Assembly (NCBI GenBank): GCA_946122785.1
Contig: CAMGYJ010000010.1
Coordinates: forward strand, 32,839,608-32,903,607
DNA length: 64,000 nucleotides
DNA from: Linum tenue
Lineage: Eukaryota > Streptophyta > Magnoliopsida > Malpighiales > Linaceae
Reading direction: 5' to 3'
Shown: piece after piece, positions 1 to 10,500 of the stretch
Position numbering within the stretch: the first letter of the stretch is position 1
Layout: every line of letters begins with the position of its first letter
Position numbers and translations under genes: made by a program
The notes under the pieces: model-generated
Seen by the model: only the letters and a program-made list of their open reading frames with translations
Database searches by the model: none
Told to the model about the DNA's origin: nothing

Positions 1-349
1 AATTATCATTATGAAAATGAGATCAATGATACATTTTTATATTTCTCAAAATGTTCGATCTATATATTCTTTATTTATGTATCATCTCAATCGAAGGATA
101 AAATTAAACGAGTTGATAGAATTAAACGTAACATGAAAATAATAATAATAAAATATGAATAATATAGAATGGAATATGAGAATCATAAAACGAACGAAAC
201 TCGAGATGCTGACAATGATTAAGCGCAACATAGACTTAATATGACACACACAAGCTCCTAATTAATCTACTAATTGAAGTACAGGTGGGGGATTGTTAAT
301 CTATTTGGGGCATAATTAGGAATCTAATCGATGAACTCTTGTTTTTATA

Positions 350-462
350 GCATATTCTGAGGTCTCCAATGGCATCACGAAAGCTAGGTAGCCAAAAATA
401 CCATCAGAATATTCCTTTAAACCTCTCTTACTGTTGGTTTGTGCCACCACCAACGTATATGC
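350..462 (+). promoter_or_regulatory. Cluster of three P1BS (GNATATNC) motifs
   Basis: Three exact matches to the palindromic PHR1-binding consensus GNATATNC lie within 113 bp: GCATATTC at 350-357, GAATATTC at 407-414 and GTATATGC at 455-462. By base composition about one match per 4 kb is expected, so three in this space is unusual. PHR1-family MYB-CC factors bind P1BS to activate phosphate-starvation genes. Arabidopsis PLDzeta2 is such a gene, and a P1BS-containing enhancer has been reported in its promoter. The cluster is about 1.2-1.3 kb upstream of the ATG of the PLDzeta2-like gene. That it functions here is inferred. Confidence 0.5.
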
Positions 463-904
463 TGTGTTATTATTCTTCCCATTAGGTCCTCCTCCCCTTC
501 CCAAATTACAAATTCATCCTCTTAATTTAAGTTATTGACTTGCCAAGGAGTGGGAGGAAAAAAGTTTGGTGGTGGTTTTGCAAGTTTGTCCCCCTCCACT
601 TTCACATCCCCAACTTGGGGAAATGGTTCAACTTCCCCTCCCAATTGTCCCCCACCAAGGCTTTTTGCCAACAATTTTCCATACAAGAATTTGACCTTCC
701 AATGACCACCAACTAATGGTGCATAAAAATATTCAGTTAGGTGCATGCATTATAAAAATAGAACATTTCATTTGTAATTTGAGACTTAACCAATGAAGAA
801 ATATCAACCATCATTCTTTTGGTTTAGTCCAATTTGATTCATCAACATAAAAAAGAGAATTAACTGGTGATCGAATTTTATACCTACGAAATCACTCAGT
901 TTTC

Positions 905-1043
905 GAAAGCAATGATAATTTATTTGTAATGATAGTGTCGAGTGCTTCGCGTCCGTTAGATGAAAGCAATGATAATTTATTTGTAATTTGAGTGTCGAGT
1001 GCTTCGCGTCCGTTAGATGAAAGCAATGATAATTTATTTGTAA
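905..1043. repeat. 57-bp tandem repeat, about 2.4 copies
   Basis: Copies begin at 905, 962 and 1019, each opening with GAAAGCAATGATAATTTATT. The first two are full length and nearly identical, including the segment GTGTCGAGTGCTTCGCGTCC. The third is cut off after about 25 bp. The 57-bp period is a multiple of three, which explains a spurious repetitive minus-strand open frame across it. Confidence 0.9.
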
Positions 1044-1514
1044 AATTACCACCGCGCCAATATAATTAACATGATGCGCCCAATAGTTAGATACAACGAA
1101 TCCCAACTCTGTGACTGTGAGCATGCTCTTATATATTGGTTGTGAACACCATATCCCATTGTGATTCTTTGTTTGCCTTTTCTTCAATCTTGGGTTGAAA
1201 ATACATAGTGTCTTATCCTTAACAAAAACAAAAATCTTAGGTTGTAAACAAAGTTTTGCGTACAAATTTCATGGTGTGGCACAAGTACTACGGGCCGGGG
1301 GTGCATCAAATATCAACATGACCAACCACTTCATCAACCGCCACGTATACATTGCCGGACCTCAAACCGCTCACGTGGCGCCCATCTACCCAAGTTTCAC
1401 AGAACAGAACCACCGACGTCTCCGTCAGGTAACGGAATCACGGCGGAAGAAATTTAATACCCAACTCCAAACTCCAAAGAACGGCTACAAACCAAGTTTC
1501 AATCTCTCTCTACA

Positions 1515-1521
1515 TATAAAT
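1515..1521 (+). promoter_or_regulatory. Probable TATA box of the PLDzeta2-like gene
   Basis: TATAAAT lies 154 bp before the start codon. About 30 bp downstream begins a long CT-rich stretch (about 1546-1602), typical of a plant transcription start and 5' leader (Y-patch). The core promoter assignment is inferred from spacing and composition. Confidence 0.55.
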
Positions 1522-1624
1522 TTTCTCGCGACCCAAACACCCTTTTCTTCTTTGTTTTTCCCTCCCTCCCTCCCTACTCTCTCTCGCTCTCTCCTCTCAG
1601 GCAGAAGAAAACAGAGCACTGGAC

Positions 1625-1654
1625 ATGCCAACTGGGCTCCCCGGCGGCCACTAG
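1625..1654 (+). CDS. Short upstream ORF (9 codons) in the PLDzeta2-like leader
   Basis: An ATG at 1625 opens a nine-residue frame (MPTGLPGGH) that stops at 1652-1654. This is 14 bases before the main ATG at 1669 and in a different frame. Its position inside the likely 5' leader means scanning ribosomes should meet it first. Short upstream ORFs often lower translation of the main frame. Whether this one does is unknown, and I do not recognise the peptide as a conserved one. Confidence 0.45.
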   Translation: MPTGLPGGH

Positions 1655-1668
1655 GAATTCAGCTGCAT

Positions 1669-4600
1669 ATGTCGACGCCGGCGGTAAAGGAGCCACTCCT
1701 GGGGAACGGAAACACGAATTCCGACGAGAGTAAAGCGACATTGCTCCACCAATCGTGTTCGTTCCGGCAGTTCCCCGAGCCGGGATGGATTTTCGACGAA
1801 TTTCCCAAAGCTTCAATCGTTTCGGTTTCCAGGCCGGATACAGGGGATTTCAGCCCCATGATGTTGTCCTACACCATTGAGTTGCAGTACAAACAGGCAA
1901 GAACGCTCTTGAAAGCCTTTTTCATGAAAAAACTGCATTTGGGTTTCTGATTTTGGATGTCAAGTTTGAATCTTTTCAGCTTTTTGAATTCAATCCCGTT
2001 TCTGGGTTCTGGGAGTTTAGATGTTTTGCTTGTAGAAATTTTTTAGGACTATTTGTTACCTGGAAATTAAGCATAGTATGCTATTTCATTCTTGCTTTTA
2101 ATTCAATCATTGGAATACTATGTTTTTTTTTTTTGGGTTGTAAGTATAACTAAAAGTTTCATCATGACACTTGTAAAGTATCATTTGTTTAGCCTAATTT
2201 TTGGTCATTTTTCTTACCTTCTTAGTGTTGTTTTGATTGATAGACCAAGTATTACAATTTTAGCAAATTAAATTAGAAAATTTTAGGCATTACTCGATTG
2301 ATACGCTTGGGATCAAATTTGGCAGAATTTCTAAAAGCAGGCAAATTCTGGTTATTTCCTCAATTTGGCATGGGATGAACAAGATTAGAGGGGAAAATGG
2401 TCCTGGTTTATGTCTGAATTTCCTTTTTATCCGCTAAACTTCTGAAACTACCAATTTGGTGAAACAGTTCAAATGGGTATTGGTGAAGAAAGCTTCTCAA
2501 GTTCTCTACTTACACTTTGCCTTGAAGAAACGTGCACTCATTCAAGAACTCCACGAGAAGCAAGAACAGGTATCAGTATCACAAAAGAAAAAAGTTGATT
2601 CGTTTCTCTTTTTTGAAAATGACTAAATTATTTCAAAAGATTCTAACACTATGATTTCGCTCATTAATTTGGCCAAACACGAAAGGTCAAGGAATGGCTG
2701 CATTACTTAGGAATGGTTGATCAAGTAGCAGTGACACAAGATGCTGAAGAGCCTGATGATGGAGCAGTTCCATTGCACCACCAAGAAGATTGTGTTAGAA
2801 GCAGGTAGAGTTTGTTTGCTTCATTCAGCATTACGATCTCTGAACTTCCATATATTCGTGCAAATTTGTCTTATAGTATCTTAAAGACTTTCAACTGTTG
2901 ATTATATATCAGCAGAAGCGTGCCATCAGCAGCTGCATTGTCAATCATTCGTCCGACGCTAGGAGGGCAGCAGGCGATTGCTGATAGAGGAAAGGTGGCA
3001 ATGCAGAATTACTTGAACCATTTCCTTGGTAGTATCGATATAGTCAACTCCAGAGAGGTAAGGAAAAAAGATCGAGTTGCTTCAATTTTGCAACGAAATA
3101 CTTCTTCTTTCAACCTTTTCGCCTTATGTTATCTTCGAATGTAGGCCTGCAAATTTCTCGAGGTCTCCAAGATGTCGTTCTCAAGGGAGTATGGTCCAAA
3201 GTTGAAAGAAGGGTACGTGATGGTGAAGCATGTGCCAAAGATATCTTCAAGGGACGAAAATTCCGCTGCAAATTGCTGCCCATGCCATTGGTTTTCTTGT
3301 TGTTGTAACAACAACTGGCAGAAGGTAATATAAGTCCGGAAATTAGAGACTGGGTTTGATGTTTTGTCGAATGTGCAATGCATCAGCTTCTTTTGTAATG
3401 GTGCAGGTTTGGGCAGTTTTGAAACCTGGCTTCTTAGCCTTCCTGCAAGACCCTTTAGATGATACAAAACTATTAGATATTGTTGTTTTTGATATTCTAT
3501 CAACACCAGACAAAGGTGAACCACGAGCATTAGCAAGCCAGATCAAGCAGCGTAATCCTTTGCGCTATGCCTTTGAGGTTGGCCAGCCTAAATTGTCAAT
3601 TCTTGTTTTTATTGTTGCCAGTGGTTTGTTGACTGACGTATCTGAAATGTGTGATAAGGTTTCATCTGGTAATCGGAGCATAAGAGTGAGAGCTACAAGC
3701 AGTGGAAAAGTGAAAGGATGGATCGCTGCTATAAACGATTCCTCTTGGTGCCATCCTCATCGATTCGGTTCCTTTGCTCCTCCAAGGGGTTTGACCAACG
3801 ACGGAAGTGAGGCTCAGTGGTTTGTAGATGGGGAGGCAGCATTTGATGCAATTGCCTCGGCGATAGAGGATGCAAAATCTGAGGTAAATTGTAGCTAAGA
3901 AGAGAATTTGGTATTGCTTCTTTGGCAATAGCAGATCATAATCCATATTTGTATAGCCTTAGAATCTGAAGCTTTCATTTCGAGACCCAAATTTTGATCA
4001 AAAGCTTATGTTTGCAGATATTCATTACTGGCTGGTGGCTTTGCCCTGAGCTGTATCTAAGACGCCCTTTCGAGAGTCATTCTACTTCTCGGCTCGATTC
4101 TTTACTTGAAGCTAAAGCAAAGCAAGGTGTCCAGATTTATATTCTTCTATACAAGGAGGTGTCCATTGCTTTGAAAATCAACAGCTCTTATAGCAAGAGA
4201 AGGCTTCTCGACATACATGATAATGTCAAAGTACTGCGATACCCTGACCATCTCGCCACTGGTGTCTATCTATGGTACGCTATTGGTGGCTGGACATTCA
4301 GCAGAATCCGTTATTTTCTTGAGAATGTGCTTTCCTTATTTTTCTGTTGCTTTGCAGGTCTCACCATGAAAAACTTGTAATTGTGGATTACCACATCTCC
4401 TTTATTGGAGGATTAGATTTATGCTTTGGCCGTTATGACACGATTGAACATAGAATTGGCGATCATCCTGCTCACATTTGGCCAGGGAAGGACTACTACA
4501 ATCCTAGGTTAGTTTGTGAATCTAGAAACAAGAGAAAATTCCATCATTTCTTGCTCCAACATTCCATTCATGGGTTCCATACAATGTTGTTTTGCTAGAG

Positions 4601-7077
4601 AGATTGAACCCAACTGTTGGGAGGACATGATGAAAGATGTGTTGGATCGAAGTAGATATCCACGAATGCCATGGCACGATGTCCACTGTGCGATGTGGGG
4701 TCCACCTTGTCGGGACATTGCCAGGCACTTCGTCCAACGATGGAACCATGCCAAGGTACGATATGTGCTTCACCACTTCTCAATTCAAATGGTATAATGT
4801 TTTTTGCCTCTCAGAATATCCGATTTGTTTCCTCAGAGAAGCAAAGCTCTCCACGAGCAAACAATCCCTCTGCTGATGCCTCACCACCATATGGTCCTCC
4901 CTCATTACTTGGGGAGGAGCGTCGAGATAGACATTGAGCAAAATCATATGGAAGATGAGCAAAAACGAACGAACAGACTGGATTCCTTCTCGTCGTTATC
5001 CCCATTCGAAGACGTGCCATTGCTTTTGCCTCAGGAAGCGGATGAGTTGGTCGTTCACTCTTGTATGGAGCAGAACACCATTGCTAAAGCCACAGTTGAT
5101 AGTCTTCCTGATCCCTCTGCTGAAGCAAAAAGACGAATATCGTTTTCGTTCCAGAATCCCATAGTTGAATCTACGTCTGCTCCTGATACTACAACATCAG
5201 CAGATTCCTCGTCCAATGAGCTTGACTTCATGGAGCTTCATGGCAACAACAAGCAGGTGTCTGATGAATCGTCAGAAACATCCGGCGAAGAAGATGGTCA
5301 CCATGAATTTCCCTTTTGTGGTTATGAACAAGTTGGACCTCGTGTTGCATGCTCTTGTCAGGTTTAGAATCACCCTGCCTATAACCATCTTCCCGTTTCT
5401 GCCATAAATTACTACTTCCATCGATTATAATGCTGATTGATTATGTATATAGATCATAAGAAGTGTGAGTCAGTGGTCCGCTGGATCTAGCCAAACTGAA
5501 GATAGCATACACAAGGCTTACTGCTCTCTCATTGAAAAAGCAGAACACTTTATCTACATCGAGGTATTCCAATTTCATCTGCTTGATGTTCTAATGTTGC
5601 TTGATTAAACCATTTAGAGATTTTATAACTCCAAGATGAAATCTGTAAGGTTATGCTAAGGGTATCATTTGAACTTTTGTCCCGTTTTTGTTTTCAGAAT
5701 CAGTTCTTCATATCAGGGCTTAATGAAGATGAAGTCATCCAGAATCGAGTACTGGAAGCATTGTACAGACGGATTCTGAGAGCACATAAAGAAGAGAAGT
5801 GCTTTCGAGTTATCGTTGTCATACCTCTTTTACCAGGCTTCCAGGTAAACTTCCTGGTTGGTAACTTGCTTTCTGGATAGACAGAACAGAACACCCAACT
5901 TCATGTTTCTCCTGTGATGTCTCATTGATAGGGAGGAATTGACGATGGTGGAGCAGCAACAGTTCGAGCCATAATGCATTGGCAATATCGAACAATCTCG
6001 TGGGAGAAAACATCGATACTGTACCATCTCAATGATCTGCTTGGTCACAGAGCACAAGACTACATTTCCTTTTATGGCCTGAGGACATATGGAAGGCTTT
6101 CTGATGGAGGTCCCATTGCCACAAGTCAGGTGTACGTCCACAGCAAAGTTATGATAATCGACGATCGTGTTGCCTTCATCGGATCATCCAACATCAATGA
6201 CAGAAGTTTGCTCGGATCTAGAGACTCTGAGGTATTGTTGCTCACATGAAAGATCATAGAGCTCAAGATTCTTCATCTTGGCATAATTAAATCTATCTGC
6301 TATTAGATTGGGGTGTTGATCGAGGACAAGGAGTTTGTCGATTCATCCATGGATGGACAGCCATGGAAGGCTGGGAAACTTGCATACAGCTTGAGATGCT
6401 CGCTTTGGTCTGAGCATCTAGGGCTAAACAAGGACGAGGTTAGTAATCATGAGACCTACTGATTCCATCCAGTTACATCAACTGTGAACTCATGAACATT
6501 CGTATGATTCAGTTGGACAAAATCTGTGATCCTGTAGTAGACTCGACATATAAGGACTTATGGCAAGCAACTGCTGAGGTAAGAACAATAAGAGAAAATC
6601 TAAAATGGTTTTACCCTTTCTCCTCTTGGCATGCAACTTATAAAAGGTTGTCCCTTTTGTTGCATTGGAGCAGGAGAATGCCAAGATATACCAGGAAGTA
6701 TTTGCTTGTCTCCCCAATGATCTCATCCATTCAAGGTATACTTTTTCTTGATTGATTTTGTTATATTACTGATCTTTCAACTTGAGGTTTGCATGTAAAG
6801 TGTTGACATTTTTTCCTTCCCAAAATGAAGGGGTTCTCTGAGGCAAAACATGAACTACTGGCGGGAGAAGCTCGGTGGCCACACCACCATTGATCTAGGC
6901 ATAGCTCCACCGGAGCTAGAACGCCACAAAAATGGCGAAGCAAGGACAGTAATGGAGAGATTGAGATCGGTGAGGGGGCTTCTGGTTTCGTTCCCATTGG
7001 AATTCATGCGTCAGGAGGACTTGAGGCCGGTTTTCAATGAGAGTGAGTTCTATGCCTCATCTCATGTCTTCCATTAG
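1669..7077 (+). CDS. PLDZETA2: Phospholipase D zeta (PX-PH type), PLDzeta2-like, 18 exons
   Basis: This PLD hydrolyses phosphatidylcholine-type phospholipids to phosphatidic acid. The PX-PH class is Ca2+-independent and PIP2-dependent; in Arabidopsis PLDzeta2 serves lipid turnover in phosphate starvation and auxin-related trafficking. Exons: 1669-1896, 2468-2569, 2686-2804, 2916-3057, 3145-3324, 3407-3577, 3659-3883, 4018-4274, 4358-4507, 4599-4755, 4837-5361, 5453-5563, 5698-5844, 5932-6231, 6307-6438, 6513-6578, 6674-6735, 6831-7077. They join in frame to 1,106 aa without stops, a full length for this class. PX is about residues 50-190 and PH about 220-350. HKD motif 1 is HHEKLVIVD (about 476-484) and motif 2 HSKVMIIDD (about 908-916), both intact. 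Zeta2 rather than zeta1 is favoured by WWLCPELYL, HHHMVLPHYLG and the short loop before HPHRFGSFAPPRG. Intron 1 uses a GC donor, and intron 6 is 81 nt, stop-free and in frame. The start follows family alignment (conserved FDEFPKASIVSVSRPD downstream). Confidence 0.95.
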
Positions 7078-7136
7078 ACGACGACCAGCCATGAAAGCAA
7101 AAAGAAGATAATATGGAGATGAAGAAACGTTTAGAT

Positions 7137-7188
7137 GGTACAGTCCTTCCAGTTTGCAACTGTACAGAAGCTGGAGGAACAAGGTAAC
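7137..7188 (+). other. Stem-loop-forming motif in the PLDzeta2-like 3' flank
   Basis: Sixty bases after the stop codon, arms 7143-7152 (GTCCTTCCAG) and 7171-7180 (CTGGAGGAAC) can pair, with one G-U, around a loop containing GCAACTGTACAGAAG. A second copy with the same loop and compensating arm changes lies at 39288-39345. It probably falls in the 3' UTR. Its function is unknown. The remaining sequence to 7546 is plain AT-rich DNA between two convergent genes. Confidence 0.45.
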
Positions 7189-7546
7189 AGTGTTAGAACT
7201 ATAGAGGCAATAAACTACAGTAGACATAGCTTGACATGATTCATTGAAGCTTATGACATGTTTATTCTTCTTCTTATAAGATCATAGGTCCATAAATGGT
7301 TTGATATTTTCAGGTGTATGCATGAGCTCGAAATTTGGCTAGTCTTTTTCGCCACATTGGCTTAGTCATTTGTACAATATGCCATATGCTTTTAGAATCA
7401 GAAAAACACCACGGGCTTAACTTTCCTTCATCAACATTGCGACTTTCTACTACATACGAGGTTAAAACTTCCAGTTTAACAGCTTGAAATATGGTTCAGC
7501 ATTGCTCCGACATTAGCAATTAGCTATTTGTACAAAATTATATATG

Positions 7547-10500
7547 TCATATGGATAAGAGATCCGAGATCCAATCAAGTAAGCGGCTCCACTTCGTTGG
7601 GGTGTCCGTCGCTGTCAAAACCTTTACCACAGAATGTGATCCAAGGTCTTCGAGCCCAGATTCTTCTAGTGCCATTCTAGTACCTATTTTACTCAAAACA
7701 AGCCGCTTCTGGGACTCAAGTCGGGTGAAATCCGTTTGCTCCTTCACCAGATCAAGAGCAAGTTTCAGCCTCTTATGCACCTGAAACACAGAAACATATG
7801 TGCAAAAAAGTAGTTCTTATCTATTATACTGGAAAACATCACACTTATACGAAGTAGGTAAAAACTCTTTCGTCACTTACGTTCAACTCTGCGAGCACTT
7901 CCTGTAGCTGCAAATAGTTTGCACCATTGGAGATTGCAGCCCCGTGATCGGCCAACCTCGAGAAATCAAGCCTCCGTATGAGCTGTACATATTACGACGA
8001 AGTTCATAACTCTAATTTACGCATGAAAGGAGTGAAACTAGGATTGAAGAAAAAAGGTTGTTGAACATTTTGCTACTCAGAGTCGGAACAGAAGGGAAAA
8101 ACAAACTCAACATAAGGCAACTAGAGATTGCGGACCACATCATTAAATTACAGAACAAATAATGAACAGACGAAGTAACCCAAAACAAACGATTATTCCA
8201 GAAACAACCGCACCTCGATGAAAGGAACACGGTTCATGGAGATGGTTGATAAAAGGTCCAATGCGGTAGGCAAATTGGGACCGTCAGCACTGCTGTATGG
8301 CTTGTCCTGCATAATCAAGAGAGGGTATCATAGTCCAGCTCAAGGATATGAGCAACAGAGATGGAGAGAGATGAGCATACCTTGAGATGATCAACCTTCA
8401 CAATAAGAGGATCTTCACTGACCTGTACACACAGAATCCGAAAACGAGTTTTCAGATTAGAGGGTAAGGAAAACGACACTATGGTCTTATGATATTGTGA
8501 GAAGAAAGAGGAATGGGGGAAAGATGGAGTTTAATCTGTAATATACCATCTCTGTGATCCGAAGCCGACCATGACCAACAAGCACATGACCAGCAATCAT
8601 ATCCCCACCGTTGTCATCCACAATCTGGCCAGTCACATTATACAGAATACAGTATCAACATCACCATTCCAAGTCCGTCCCCTGCTTCGACGACAAAAAT
8701 GAGGGGGGGAAAACCCAACTGAAATCGGATTAACCAAAATGTTGAAATGGAGAAGAGGTACCCCAGCTAGCGTTCCAACTTGGTGAAGACGATTGAAGAG
8801 ATCCTTGCCTGTGAGACAGCCGGTGCTTTTCTCCGACTTTAAATCAGTGCTTGGCTCGTCTTTGAGCAGAAAAACACCAACATAAGGCGCTCGACTTTCC
8901 AATATTTCTCGATATGCTGGCTTCAGTTTAGGATAAAGAATGCCATGACAAACAAAAGAAGCAACGAACTCACTCGGTTGGCACGGAGAATTTAGGAAGC
9001 TACGATAGAATGCGCCTACCAAAACTCAACAGCGCAAGAATGTGAAATACCTTCTGCACATTGACAGATGTAATCATACTGGGAAACAGAGGTCTACCAG
9101 TCCATGGCACCGCCAATACCTGCCAACACAAAGTAAAAGATGAACAAAACGCAAAAAACCCTGACACAACAATACCATCCGCGAGTAACATTGCAGATCA
9201 GTGGCCCTTTTCATACCCTGATACAGATGCTAAAAAGAAACCTCCAACTTCTTTTGTCATGATGGGGGGCACCATTGAACCATCCAGATTTAGTGATGAA
9301 GACGACAAACTGGCGAAACCCCGGGTTCGGTTAGCGTGACTACCTCTAAAGGTAGTGATTTTCGACACCCTCCTTTTGATTGGTCAGTTTTATTTTCAAT
9401 CATTGGCAAGTATTAATTAAATTTATTTTTTATTTTTTTTAATCTTGTAATTTTGGTTCTCTCACCCACATTGGAAAGGGAAAGAACTTGGAGAACCAGG
9501 AAAAAGCACCCCCCAAAATGTGCAATTAATTGTCATTTTTTGTCTTTCTTTCGTCTCCTTCTCTCTCCATTTGGAACCCCTTTCCATTTTGATTTCATTT
9601 TCACCAGAAGCCTCCCCATTTTCATCTTCCTCTTCCTCCCGCCGCCGCCATCACCCCTCTCCACCCTCTTCATCCACGCCTTCCACTTGTGCCGCCTCCA
9701 TCCCTACAATCGCCGTACTCCTCCGACGTCTTCCCCCATCACCATCCTCCTATCTCCAGCCGCCGCCGTCCTGGGATCGCCTCTGACCTACCGAGTGGGT
9801 TGCTCGCCGTCGGAGGACAAGACGCAAGGTTATCGCCGGAGATCAAACAGATGAAGGCCACACCGAGAGGGAAGACGGATCCAACATTCCGCGCGACGAT
9901 TCTGGGCATGCCAAGAATGGCAAATCTTGTGCGGCATCAAATGATGGGGGTGACGACGTGATCGGACTCTCCTCCCGAACGCAGGAGGCACCAATGGACT
10001 GGTACGTGTACCAGTGGAGTGGTACGTGTACCAGTGGAGTGGTACGTGTACCAGTGGAGTGGTACGTATACCAGTGGAGTGGTACTCATACTTGATCATG
10101 AAATATAAATCTGGCACAAGAAACACAAGAAACATTTCAATCAGTCAACAAAATAGGAACTTTCCATTAGTAGCCAAAAACTGTGTTCACAAATTTTTTT
10201 AAGCCTAAACAGAACATATGGTTACTAGTATCACTCCACTGGTACACGTACCACTCCACTGGTATACGTACCACTCTACTGGTACACGTACCATTCCACT
10301 GGTACACGTACCACTCCATTGGTGCCTCCTGCGTTCGGGAGGAGAGTCCGATCACGTCGTCACCCCCATCATTTGATGCCGCACAAGATTCGCCATTCTT
10401 GGCATGCCCAGAATCGTCGCGCGGAATGTTGGATCCGTCTTCCCTCTCGGTGTGGCCTTCATCTGTTTGATCTCCGGCGATAACCTTGCGTCTTGTCCTC

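Larger units (their letters stand above)
1..1514. other. Region upstream of the PLDzeta2-like gene
   Basis: No gene is recognised here. The stretch is AT-rich and holds a cluster of three P1BS motifs (350-462) and a 57-bp tandem repeat (905-1043), both listed separately. Short open frames on the minus strand (316-746 and 804-1265) have no family resemblance I recognise. The second one simply reads through the tandem repeat. By position the region is the distal promoter of the gene that starts at 1669. Confidence 0.6.

Noticed and set aside
316..746. Adjacent minus-strand open frames upstream of the PLD gene
   Set aside because: Both are short, have no recognised domain, sit in unremarkable AT-rich DNA, and overlap the P1BS cluster. 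Chance frames are more likely.
804..1265. 153-codon minus-strand frame
   Set aside because: Its length comes from the 57-bp tandem repeat, which is a multiple of three and free of stops in this frame.
3241..3330. Possible frameshift at the end of PLD exon 5 (WFSCCCNNNWQK region)
   Set aside because: Recounting the bases shows that the frame is intact to the donor at 3325. The apparent shift was a reading slip.
3680..3760. Seven residues (ALRPPEG-like loop) missing compared with PLDzeta1
   Set aside because: The shorter loop is normal for the zeta2 type, so it is not a deletion peculiar to this gene.
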